DNA from: a virus
Strand: one strand, 5' to 3'
Length of the DNA stretch: 21,172 nt
IMG/VR virus record: IMGVR_UViG_3300027797_001510
Span: 1-21,172 of that record
The notes under the pieces are model-generated. The model saw only the letters and a list, made by a program, of their open reading frames with translations. It made no database searches and had not been told where the DNA came from. Shown here in pieces: positions 1 to 9,700 of the stretch (positions within the stretch are counted from its first letter, which is position 1; each line of letters starts with the position of its first letter). A program made the translations under genes and the position numbers.

Positions 1-1
1 C

Positions 2-802
2 TTTAGCCGCCGTAACATCCAGCTGTTCGATATTAATTACGACCCGACCAATGACGCCCAGGCACAAGTCATTGACGGCACCGGCACGGTCGCCCCTGGG
101 TCTGTCGTTTCTGCCAACAGCCTGGATCTATTCTTCCTGGCGGACAACGGGATCAGATCCGTCAAGGCACGCCAGAATACGGTGTCTGCCTACTCGGACG
201 ACGTCGGAACCCCGATCGACACCCTGATCATTAACCAGCTTGCAACGATGACCGAAGAGCAGAAACGCTCTGCCGTTGCGATCATTGAGCCTGTCGAGGG
301 CCGCTACTGGCTCGCCCTGGGCAATCAGGTCTACGTCTTGTCCATGTACGCAGGTAGCCAGATCTTCGCCTGGTCTCGCTATGAGCCTGGATTCAACATC
401 CAGTGGCTACGCAACAAGGACAACCTGGTCATCGCACGCTCTGGGAATAACATCTACGCCTACGGAGGCCTTACTGGCCGTGAGTACGACAGCTGTCCTG
501 TTACCGTTGAGCTTCCATACATGGACGCAGGTACTCCTCAGATGTACAAGCAGGGTACCGGCGTTGATCTTACCATTGACGGTCAGTGGACCCTTTCGGC
601 AGGGTTTGACTACACCGCCCCGGAAGCCCGAGACGTGATTTGTACGGTCAACCAATCTACTTACGCCCTTGGGGCCATCCCGATGGTTGGCGTCGGCACG
701 CACATGGGGATCAAAATGGTCAACCAGGCGCCAGGTCCGGCCAAGGTTAGCAACATCGTCGTCCACTTCCGTGAATTACACTCCAGAAGTTCGGCTGGCT
801 GA
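2..802 (+). CDS. Tail nozzle / packaged-DNA stabilization protein, C-terminal part (5' partial)
   Basis: The reading frame is open from base 2, so the gene begins before the window; the GTG at 182 is an internal codon, not the start. The visible 266 residues contain LFFLADNGIRSVKAR, then DVGTPIDTLI, IEPVEGRYWLALG and VTVELPYMDAG. From memory these are characteristic of podovirus tail-tube/nozzle and P22 gp10-like DNA stabilization proteins, which have a beta-propeller-rich fold and plug the portal after packaging. The protein would sit below the portal in the virion. Its TGA overlaps the next ATG (TGATG), so the two genes are probably translationally coupled. The next genes are gp13- and gp14-like, which fits a tail protein here. 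The family call rests on pattern recognition; T7 gp12-like and P22 gp10-like are both possible. Confidence 0.65.
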   Translation, partial: FSRRNIQLFDINYDPTNDAQAQVIDGTGTVAPGSVVSANSLDLFFLADNGIRSVKARQNTVSAYSDDVGTPIDTLIINQLATMTEEQKRSAVAIIEPVEGRYWLALGNQVYVLSMYAGSQIFAWSRYEPGFNIQWLRNKDNLVIARSGNNIYAYGGLTGREYDSCPVTVELPYMDAGTPQMYKQGTGVDLTIDGQWTLSAGFDYTAPEARDVICTVNQSTYALGAIPMVGVGTHMGIKMVNQAPGPAKVSNIVVHFRELHSRSSAG

Positions 803-1380
803 TGTACTTTCGTGAAATAAACCAAAAAGACGTGTCGTTCGTCGCAGAAAACCTGCGTTTGTCCGACAAAAGGGAGGTATTCGCCACAAGATGGACAGAA
901 AGTGGCGATGATCTTGCGGACGCCATACTGTCGTACGGCAATTTTGGATGGATCGCCTGTGCTGACGACGGAACTCCTGTCTCGGCATTCGGTGCGGTCC
1001 CGATCTGGGACGGAGTTTGGTCGGTTTGGATGTTCGCCACTGACCGCTGGCCGGAAGTTTCGATCTCGGTGACCAGGTTCATCAAGAAGATCATGACGCC
1101 GGCCCTGGAGGAAGCTGGATACCATCGTGCCGAGTGCAAATCTCTCGCCGACAACACGACGTCTCATCGATGGCTTGAATTACTTGGTGCCTCCAAAGAG
1201 TCGGAGCTGATAAACTACGGAAAAAACGGTGAGACCTTCTACACTTTCAGCTGGATCAGACCGGTAAGTCGCACACACTCGCATCCATGTGTGCACCATC
1301 TGGAGACGGAGGAGCGGCTCAAGCCCGAGCGGACGAGCACGCACGCCAGCAACGGATCCGTGAAGGAACCGCCGCAATAG
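802..1380 (+). CDS. GNAT-fold protein of the T7 gp13 type (internal virion protein A-like)
   Basis: This 192-residue protein starts at the ATG overlapping the upstream TGA. Residues 1-153 look like the phage gp13/DUF2833 family, a GNAT acetyltransferase-like fold. Visible features are GWIACADDGTPVSAFGA, WSVWMFATDRWPEV and the helix-loop segment HRAECKSLADNTTSHRWLELLG, which ends as many GNAT domains do with an N-x-x-x-x-x-W-L-E-x-L-G element. T7 gp13 is needed for virion assembly; whether members acetylate anything is not established. The last 40 or so residues, after FSWIRP, are polar and low in hydrophobics and lie in DNA shared with the next gene, so they are probably a by-product of the overlap. 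No clear Shine-Dalgarno is present. Position between the nozzle and gp14-like genes supports the call. Confidence 0.75.
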   Translation: MYFREINQKDVSFVAENLRLSDKREVFATRWTESGDDLADAILSYGNFGWIACADDGTPVSAFGAVPIWDGVWSVWMFATDRWPEVSISVTRFIKKIMTPALEEAGYHRAECKSLADNTTSHRWLELLGASKESELINYGKNGETFYTFSWIRPVSRTHSHPCVHHLETEERLKPERTSTHASNGSVKEPPQ

Positions 1381-1865
1381 ACAAGCAATTCGCAGGTTTT
1401 GACGACAACTACTTCAAGGCACGTGAAAACGCCTTCGTCAAACAGGCAACCCCGCTTCTGAACAACGCTTTCACTGGCGCAAAGGACAATTCTGAGATGG
1501 GTCTGGCCGCAAATGGCATGACCGACTCAAGCAACGCCGCCAAGGTAGCCGCAGGGCTCCAGGGTAGCTACAACTCTAAGGCCGCAGGTATCGCCAGCTC
1601 CGCAATGGACCAGGCAAACCAGCTCCGCCAGACCGTAGCCAACAACCGATCCCAGCTCATCGGACAGCTCAACGGGAGCGAAGACTCTTTCCAAGCTGGT
1701 CGAGACGCATCAAACAGGGCTACTACTCTTTCAAATAGCATCAACACTAGCATGATGCCTGGAATCATTTCCGGGTTTGCTGGAGCCTATGGCGCCGCAG
1801 AAGACGGCCGACGCTACTCCGATGGCGGCAAGGGTCGTGGCGGAGGCGGCATGTTCGGCTTCTAA
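1287..1865 (+). CDS. Small 'MCAP' phage structural protein, function unknown
   Basis: This 192-residue protein begins Met-Cys-Ala-Pro, a start often seen in small structural proteins beside gp14-like proteins in podoviruses. It is alanine-, glutamine- and asparagine-rich and mostly helical: FDDNYFKARENAFVKQATP, then SSNAAKVAAGLQGSY and AMDQANQLRQTVANNRSQL. It has a short hydrophobic patch, MMPGIISGFAGAYGAA, near residue 160 and ends in a Gly-rich tail GGKGRGGGGMFGF. The start overlaps the GNAT-fold gene by 94 bases in another frame. I kept this start because the MCxP opening recurs in the next gene, MCEP. It is probably a virion component of the internal core or head-tail region. There is no Shine-Dalgarno in front of it. 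Confidence 0.65.
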   Translation: MCAPSGDGGAAQARADEHARQQRIREGTAAIDKQFAGFDDNYFKARENAFVKQATPLLNNAFTGAKDNSEMGLAANGMTDSSNAAKVAAGLQGSYNSKAAGIASSAMDQANQLRQTVANNRSQLIGQLNGSEDSFQAGRDASNRATTLSNSINTSMMPGIISGFAGAYGAAEDGRRYSDGGKGRGGGGMFGF

Positions 1866-1868
1866 TCT

Positions 1869-2465
1869 ATGTGTGAACCAATGTCATTAACGGCACTTGC
1901 GATGACAACCGCAGGAGCCGCCGCAAAGGCCCGAGGCAACCAGATTGCCAAGGGTAAGATCGGTGCGGCCAATGCCGCTGAGCGTGAACGTCAGGCCAGG
2001 CTCCAGGAGGAATCCCAGGCCGAATTAAACCGATCCAAGAGACGTGCATCTCCGGCCGAACAAGCCAAGATGCTAGCTACTGCGAACGCTAATCGATTCG
2101 CCTCCATGCGTGGTGCCATGCAAACCGATCAGATGGCTAACTTTAAGAACGCATACGGCACCGCCGACAATGTCGCCGGAGCCAACAAGGTGCGTATCGG
2201 TGACGCCAACAGCCTGGCCGTCAACAACGCCAAGAACGACTCCCTACTAGCGGCCTACGGTGACATCCAGCTCGGCAACAATATGGCCAACGATCGCTTT
2301 AACGAAAACATCAGACGCATCGGTGGTTTCGCTGGCGGATCCGCACGTGTACTGGGCGCCGAGACCGACGCCGCAACCGGCCCTAACGGCTGGTCTGACT
2401 TCGGTGATCTACTTAACGCAGGTGGCAAGATCGCCGCCGGCAAAGCTGGAGCTAAGCCCGCTTAA
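1869..2465 (+). CDS. T7 gp14-like internal virion protein B
   Basis: This 198-residue protein starts MCEPMSLTALAMTTAGAAAKA, three bases after the previous stop. T7 gp14 also opens with Met-Cys and an Ala-rich helix. The remainder is Ala- and Asn-rich helix with a charged segment near residues 35-60 (AERERQARLQEESQAELN), ending in a Gly/Ala/Lys-rich tail. In T7, gp14 is ejected first and forms a channel in the outer membrane for DNA entry; the short hydrophobic N-terminus here suits that. The match is by position, length (T7 gp14 is 196 residues), opening residues and composition, not by a diagnostic motif. The gene lies between the MCAP protein and a gp15-position protein, as expected for the ejection cluster. 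Confidence 0.65.
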   Translation: MCEPMSLTALAMTTAGAAAKARGNQIAKGKIGAANAAERERQARLQEESQAELNRSKRRASPAEQAKMLATANANRFASMRGAMQTDQMANFKNAYGTADNVAGANKVRIGDANSLAVNNAKNDSLLAAYGDIQLGNNMANDRFNENIRRIGGFAGGSARVLGAETDAATGPNGWSDFGDLLNAGGKIAAGKAGAKPA

Positions 2466-2470
2466 CCACT

Positions 2471-4336
2471 ATGGCACTCGACGAAAATGGGAATGTTAAG
2501 TCTTCCGGATGGGGTAAGGCTTTGGGCGACGTTGCTGGCTTAATTGCCGGCAACCCCAAGGCTGATGCCGAGGCGGAAAACTTTCGCACGGTCGGTGAGG
2601 CCAACAAGATCAAGCTCGAAGAGGCACGACGTGCCGCCGCTCGGGACAAGGCCCTCGACCCTGCACGTGAAACGTGGCGCAGTCTTTGGACTGAAACAGA
2701 AGTCCCTGGGCCAGCTAATGGCCCCACGGAAGTCCTTGCAGATGGTCTTGGCGTAAACCCGGCAAAGGTCAAAAAACCAGCGGCAATTCGATTTGAAGGC
2801 GAGAGAGGCTTTGTATTTGATCAAGCCAGGATCCCTGAAATTATCAGCTCTGGCACAGAGCTGTACGGTCCTGATTTTGTTACCAAAATGCATGGTTTCC
2901 TGACTAAGGCTGGACCGGCGTGGAATAAATTGACCGACGAGGAACGAAATAAAGTCACCAGGGAAGGCATTGAGTCCATCACTGGTGGCATCCCGATGAG
3001 CGAAACATCAAAGGGCAATGCCGCCAGCAACACGATGGCAATTGAAACCGGAAAGGCTAAAGCTGGCGCAAAGGTTGCAGAGATTGAAGCCAAAACGAAA
3101 GCTGATATTGATCACCGATACGGCACCCACCCTAACCCTCATACGGGCGGAATTCACATCGGGAAGGATGGAGTAATTGCTAAAATATTGGCGGCGGGCG
3201 CAACTAATCCTGAAACAAAACAGGAAGCAAAGCCAGGATCCGGGTGGTTTGCTGAGCCAGCCCCAGCCCCAGACCCTGAGGCATCGATTCCGATGTCGAA
3301 TACTTCAGATCCTCATCCGACTCCAAGCACTGATACCGCAAACCTACCTCCGTTGTTTAGCGGGAACGATCTAAACCCGCCTGTCACAAAGCAGTATTCG
3401 GAAGATAAGAAAAAGGCAACGTCTGGGAAAATTGCCGAGCAGATTTCTAGCGGCGTAAAGGTTACTCGCAACCCAGACGGATCGTATTCCTTGTTGCCCC
3501 AAGAGCCGGCCAGAAGCATGAACCCTTCTGAGCAATCCAGGGCGGCGGCTAATGACATCGGACGGAACAGCCTACCTACTGGTGCGGACTTAAACAAGAC
3601 CAGGGAGTTAGACGATCAGTGGGCCGCCGGCCTGGCCGCAAGATTTGGGAAAGCTGTAGCGGACGAAAAAGGGCACGCTCCTGGCCCAACCTTACTTGAA
3701 CCCATCGTCAACGGTATCAATAACCTAAGGCTCGACCTTGAACGTCGTGGCGTTCCCGGAGACGAAGCACGATCAATCGCTTTTCAAATGGCTCAAAATT
3801 CGTTCCGAAAATACATGAGAACCGATTGGGACATGAAGGGCGAAAATCAAATAGAGCTAATTGGAAGCGAACAGATCAAAAAGGGTGCTGATGGTAAGGA
3901 AAAGAAGGTATTGGCCCAGGAGCCAGATGATTGGAACTGGTACAGGCCGTGGAGCTGGGATACTTCAGGGCCCAATGTTGACGGAATCAAAGCCGCAAAA
4001 ATCGTTTCAGACGACGTTGCCGCTAATGAAACAAACAGGATTCCTAACATGTACATCGATAAGCCGACGTACGACAAAAATTTGCCAGACACTTTGACAT
4101 CTCTTGGCGTGCATCCTGACTACCATGACAACGAAGAGCTTAAGGCGCTCGGAATTGGTCTCCTCTGGATGAAAGACGTTTACGATACCGCCCCAGGGAA
4201 TGGATACAGGTTCTCAGAGACGGCCGGAGTCGGCCAGGGGCACGTCGTAAGGACTATGCGTGATCCTGCCGCCTACATGAAAGCTCTTGCTGAGCGCATT
4301 CAGCAGACCGAACAATACATCAAAGAAAACTACTAA
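2471..4336 (+). CDS. Large virion protein in the gp15 position (internal virion protein C candidate)
   Basis: This 621-residue protein starts five bases after the gp14-like stop. I recognise no catalytic motif. The N-terminal 60 residues are charged helix (AENFRTVGEANKIKLEEARR). The middle, roughly residues 160-370, is low in complexity and rich in Pro, Ser, Thr and Lys, with a PAPAPDPEAS run and two copies of an Ile-Pro-Met-Ser-x-Thr-Ser motif near residues 174 and 273. The C-terminal part is more ordered: NGINNLRLDLERRGVPGDEA and DDWNWYRPWSWDTSG. Size (T7 gp15 is 747 residues) and position suggest the second ejection protein. A sampled stretch at 2761-2820 is about 47% G+C against about 63% at 1921-1980, so part of it may have a separate history. 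Confidence is high that it is coding and moderate for the role. Confidence 0.55.
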   Translation: MALDENGNVKSSGWGKALGDVAGLIAGNPKADAEAENFRTVGEANKIKLEEARRAAARDKALDPARETWRSLWTETEVPGPANGPTEVLADGLGVNPAKVKKPAAIRFEGERGFVFDQARIPEIISSGTELYGPDFVTKMHGFLTKAGPAWNKLTDEERNKVTREGIESITGGIPMSETSKGNAASNTMAIETGKAKAGAKVAEIEAKTKADIDHRYGTHPNPHTGGIHIGKDGVIAKILAAGATNPETKQEAKPGSGWFAEPAPAPDPEASIPMSNTSDPHPTPSTDTANLPPLFSGNDLNPPVTKQYSEDKKKATSGKIAEQISSGVKVTRNPDGSYSLLPQEPARSMNPSEQSRAAANDIGRNSLPTGADLNKTRELDDQWAAGLAARFGKAVADEKGHAPGPTLLEPIVNGINNLRLDLERRGVPGDEARSIAFQMAQNSFRKYMRTDWDMKGENQIELIGSEQIKKGADGKEKKVLAQEPDDWNWYRPWSWDTSGPNVDGIKAAKIVSDDVAANETNRIPNMYIDKPTYDKNLPDTLTSLGVHPDYHDNEELKALGIGLLWMKDVYDTAPGNGYRFSETAGVGQGHVVRTMRDPAAYMKALAERIQQTEQYIKENY

Positions 4337-4343
4337 AAACAAC

Positions 4344-6782
4344 ATGTCATCCGAAGAGATCAAGCGGCTCCTAGACTTTAGCACACTTCCTGAGGCTGAT
4401 AATTCCGGAGCCCAAATCGGCGGAGGCATGGGTGGGAGCTGGCGTAGGGCTGGGCCAGAGGAGCTTGCTACGGTGGGCGACGGTGAGGACGTCATGATCA
4501 TGCGTTCTGGCGGCCAGCTTAAGCGTGTAAAATACAACAAAGCCAAAAACAAATTTTTCAGCGAAAAGGAAGTAGTTGAGGCAATGACACCAGGCAATCC
4601 TAGTGGCTTGCCAGTGACGGCTGGTGGCCTTGGTGGGGCTACGATTATGCCTTACACCACGAAGAAGGTCGTCGAAGACGAGGTTGATCCTTCCTCCGTG
4701 GAGGCTTTTGCGACCGGCCCTAGCGCACTTGAGACGGCAAGAGATGCCGCTCTCCGTGCGACCCCTGGTGCTGTTGTCGGGACTGGTGCATTCATAGCTG
4801 GCATGGGCGTCGGCTCTGCGGCCGTCGGCGGTCCACAAACTCCGCTTGGGCTTGCCGTCGGCCTAACGACAGGGATTGCCTCTAGCATGGTGGCATCCGC
4901 CGCCCTGGAGTCTGTTATGACTCACGGATTCAAGGTCACCGAAAGCGAACAAGAGCAGATCGGAAGAATGCTTAACCCCACGGCGGCGGCAATTGGTGAC
5001 TTTGCGCCAACGCTACTTATGTTCCGCCCGTCGGGAAGCGTCCTTAAAGCGGCCGCAGGGATAGAGGTAGCCGGCCTAAGCCAGAAAGCCGCTCTTGGTG
5101 TCGTCGCTAAAGGTGGCCTATTAAACATCGGGATCGCCCAGGCAAGTGCGACGGCTGACGCAATGGTATATGGCAATCGCCAAGATCCTAACCTTTCAAA
5201 CCTGGACGCAATGGGGCGGTCACTCGCATTTGGCGACGTCAACCAAGAGATGGGCGGCGGTCTCGGCAATATCGGTGATCGCCTTGCTCACGCTGGCAAG
5301 GAGCTGGCAATCGGTGGTCTTGCCCTTCACAAGCCATGGGCACTAGGGAAGCCTTTCCACAACGCAGTGCATGGCCGTGACCAGCAGGTCAAGTACAGCG
5401 GCTCCCACACCGAAGACGCCCTGGCTCAACAGCGACTAAATCTTCAGACTAACCAACAGCGTGCAAGGGCGATCATCACGGAGCAAGCCAAGAAGGACGC
5501 AGAGTTTGCCGAGCAGGTCAAAGACGTGCCGCTTACCGAAACTGAAAAGACGGGCGTAGATCAGATCAAGAAGGCCCTTTCTGACGCCTTTGCGAGAAAG
5601 GCTATCAGCAAGGAGACTCACGACGAGGCCCAGCGAATCGCAGATACGCTTGGCTCTGAAATGTTGGAAAACATCCAGCTCCGGCAGATCGGAGGCAAGG
5701 GAAAGCGTGCGACCGTCGAGGGTGAGGCATTTGAAGCTCCGATCATCGACAAGGATGGCAAAGCCACTGAGAACTTCACGAATGCAGTCCTTATTTACGC
5801 CAAGGCAATCGAACGTGGTAACTTCACGACTACGCTTACGCATGAAATTGCACACCCTCTCTTTGACAGCTTGCGTCCTGAGGTTCGCAAAAAGATTCTT
5901 CGTGACCTCGTAAGAGAGCGTGAGAAGTCGAGAAAGTCGGACCGTGTTTTTGACGAAGTCCTCAAGTTCTTTGACGCAAAGAACGACGCAGACTGGCTTA
6001 ATGTCGCAGAAAGGAAATTCAGCGTAGTGGATCAGCGTGCTCTCGTTGAGCACCTCCGGAAGAGCGGCCTAAAAGATTCTGAAATCCAAGACGGGTTCGA
6101 CCGTCTTTTTGTAACGAACCAAAAAGATGGATCTATCAGGCTTAGGAATGAGCTCGCAGGTGAAGACGGCAAAATTTCACGCCGACTCTGGAGCGCACGT
6201 GAGTTCCTCTCGGTTGAGTTTGCACGCTTGATCAAAAATCGTGGCAAGTACGACAGCCAGTGGGGCATCACGGACAAGAGTCTTACCAACTTCCTCACTG
6301 TGGTCCTTCAGACCATGAAGAGGGCCCTGCTCAGGGACACCAGGTTTAGCTCTGCTACCGACGACATCCTTGATCATATCGCAAGCGGAAGCCTAAAGGA
6401 AATTATGCCCGTTGAAAACAAGGGCGTAATCCCCGAGCGTGCATCTGACCCTGCAAGACAGGCCAAGGTTGATGCCGATGTCGGCTCTAAGCCTATCGAC
6501 CCAGAGTCGGTAACCAAGAAGATCGGCGATATCCTTTCTTCCGACGAGTTCAAGGCCAAGGCCGAGAAGCAACTCCAGGAGCGACGCCTAAAGGAGCTCA
6601 CCGAGGAGCCGAAGTCCGGTCCGTTCACACCAAAGGACGAAGAAGAAACCCCTGGAAGGATTGCCGCACTCTTTGGCTCCGAGGGCTGGCTCCGTGAGCA
6701 GACAAAAAGTGGCATGCCAACAGAGGCCGCAGAAGGGCTTAACTACGATGCCGCAGACAGGGATCTTGCCAGGAGAAATCTT
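4344..6782 (+). other. Segment 1 of the giant protein: hydrophobic region and HEIAH zincin-motif domain
   Basis: These are residues 1-813. Residues 142-187 form a long Gly/Ala/Val-rich hydrophobic stretch that could cross or line a membrane. Residues 370-480 are charged helix. HEIAH at 500-504 (bases 5841-5855), in the context TLTHEIAHPLFDSL, fits the HExxH zinc-binding helix of zincin metallopeptidases, a class listed among phage polyvalent domains. I could not assign the third zinc ligand. The rest, to about residue 800, is charged and helical and ends just before the first SEGDA. If the polyprotein is processed, this segment is a candidate protease. Confidence 0.6.
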
Positions 6783-9700
6783 AGCGAAGGCGACGCAGAA
6801 CCCTCCCTTCCAGAAACCTCCAAGGAGGCCCTTAAGAAGCTTGGCATCAAGAACACCGTCATCGGCAACGTGGTCCGCCACTCGAAGATCGGATCTATTC
6901 GCTCCGAGTTCGACAAGGCCAGCACGGCCGGCGAGGTCGCACACATTTTCCGCAACACGTCACAGGCCACCCAGGAGAGCATCCAGGTCCTAGTGACGGA
7001 CAAGGACGGCAATCCGCTTGAGATCTACCGCCACACGCTGAGCGAGCCGGGCTCCTCGACGTTGTTGCCTTCGGTCATGATTTCCCAGGCCCTGTCGGTC
7101 AAGGGAGCCAAGAAGGTGTGGGTATCCCATAACCACCCGTCAATGACGCCTCAGTTCTCTGGATCTGACCTTGGCACCGAGATGAACATCAAGACGATGT
7201 TCAAGGGCACCGGCCTTACCCTGGAAGGCTTCCTGGCTATTGCCGGCGATAAGTACGCATTTATCGGCAAGGAAAGCAAAGGACGTGACCTTGATCGCCA
7301 GGACATCCCTGGTAGCCGATTCCCTGCCACCGGCCGGGAGATCCCAATCATCGAGCGCCGATTCACCCTGCCACGTGGTGAAGACACCGACGTCGTATCA
7401 ACGACAAAGGGCGACACTGACGTCAACCAGCGTATGCTTGTCCAGGAGCTCCTCGGCGGTAAGCCTGGCGTGATCTTCCTGGATCGAAACGACCGTGCCG
7501 TTGGGCACCAGGAGGTCACCGCTGAGCAGATGGCCAAGCTTGGAACCGCCGGGGCTCGCAATCTCCTTGCTGGGTTCTCTCGATCTGGAGGCACCTCTAT
7601 CGTGGTCCACGTTGGCGGCGATACTGTCGCCGACGCCCTTCAGATCCAGGCCGGCGAAAACGTCGCCAACCTGGGCGCCTCTGTCCGTGGAAACGGAAAG
7701 GGCTTCATCAAGAACATCATCGGAACCAACCCCCTTGTCCGCACGCTCGACTCCAAGGGGAGTCGTGTGGCTGGGTTCAAGTCCGAAGGTGACGCCACCG
7801 CATTTGACCGTGGAGAGCCCGAAACCCGTGTCGGCGTAGGGGCTATTAAGCCTCTCCACGCCGCCCCTAAGAGCAACTTCCCCATCATGGCGGACAAGCT
7901 CAAGGACTTTGGCTTTGAGTCGGGATATCTGAATCAGTTCTCTGAGCACGCCATCGTTGGCCAGCTCAAGACTGGTGTCACCCAGGTCCGCACGGCCGGT
8001 GACGTTGCCGCCCTTATCCACGACTACTCCAGCACCCTGGCCCAGGGCCAGACGATGATCCTGATCATCGGTGCCGACGGTAAGCCGATCCAGGTAGGTC
8101 TTCACATGGTGGATTCCAGCATGAACGTAGAGGACAAGGTCGTCATCAAGCCCATGTGGGGCGTCCTGGCTGGCCAGGCGGTGTCAACCCCTGGGGCAAA
8201 GGAGGCCTGGATGGTCCGCATCAATAATGACGTCATTCCCGGCGAGGTAGACGCATCCGTCCAGAATGAGATCGCCCTTAAAAACCTTCTAGAAGGGTCT
8301 GGCATCAACTACCGTGGCCTGGTCGCTGTCGCCGGCCGTCAGTACCGCTCGATCGAGTACACGCCTGGCGTCCAGAATAAGAACGGCGGACACAATCAGT
8401 TCGATAGCACCAACGTGGATTGGATGCCGATCGATGTCCGCCCTGCTACTGGCACCATCCCCCTTACCGAGCGACGCTACTCGACCCGTAGCCAGATCCC
8501 TTACGATACAGGCGTAACGGCGCCAGACCGTCCCATCGGAGCTGAAGATGCCGGCTGGAACCGTAGCGAAAATGCGTCGGCAAAGCGTCTTCGTGAGCAC
8601 CTGGGTGGAGATCCTGGCGTGGTCTTCAAGACCAGCTCGGGCAAGATCGTCGGCACTGTCCACCTTACCCTGGACGAGATGGCCAACATCCGTAACTCGC
8701 CCGCACAAAAGACCCTCCTGGCCATGATGGACCGGGCCGGCGTCAACTGGGGCATGGTCAGCGTTGGTGACGCCCCTAATGACCCTGCGGCCGCACGTGC
8801 TACATCCAATATCAATGCCTTCCTGAAGCAGATGGGCCTTAAGGTTACCGACACCTTCCACAACAACCTGGGTGTCGTCCCTGGTGATCCTGTCGGAACG
8901 TCCGAGTACCGCTGGCAGTCGGAAGGGGATGCGGAAGCTCCGGCCTGGAGGCAGTCCGAACCGAAGGATGCCGGAAGATATGACGAGCGTGCCCGTCCGA
9001 CTCCTTACGCTAATTTTACGAATGCAATGGTAGAAAAGCTCGGCCTAAAGGTTGGGAAAATTGAAATGACCAAGGGTGATGTAAGGACGGTCAGGGATAA
9101 AAACGGAAATGAGGAAATCGTTGGTGCCGGAACCGGCAAAATCTTCGCCAAACATATGGTAGATTTTGAAAATCATTTCGGCTCCGGATTTGAAAAGAGT
9201 CTCTTCCCTGATCAAAACCTCACCAAGGAGCAAGCAGTCGAGCTAATCGTTCAGTCCGCACTTCAAAACGCCAACATTGAAGGATTTTCCAGGATTGGCG
9301 TTGCGAGCAAAGAGAAGGGGTATCGTGAAACACAGGAAAGCAGATTAACCGTTCTTGGTAACTTTAAGGGTGTTCATATGGAGATTGTTTTTGATACGGA
9401 ATCTGGCGTAAAAGGAAGGCCTGACGATGCGAATGTGCTAATGACGGCATATCCGATCGGAAGACAAAGGGTTGATTTTATCAAGCGTTCGGAACGATAC
9501 GTCTCTAACGGAAAGACCGACATGCGGCAAGCGAGGCTCAGTGAGCTACGCAAGAGCCAGGCGTCCTCCGGAATGGAGATGCCGGAAATTGTGAAAAGCG
9601 CAGAAGGTCAGGACGTGGCCGCACCGAGGGTCAACATGATTGCCAAGGAGAACGGTAAAGTCGTAGGCGAGCGCCGTCGTGGCATGAAAGGTCCGACGGC

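Noticed and set aside
182-184. GTG as start of the first gene
   Set aside because: The frame is open to the window edge and the upstream residues (LDLFFLADNGIRSVKAR) belong to the same domain, so the gene is 5' partial.
4287-4343. Upstream in-frame ATG for the giant gene
   Set aside because: It would add 19 polar residues and overlap the previous gene by 50 bases. ATG 4344 sits just after the previous stop, as at neighbouring junctions.
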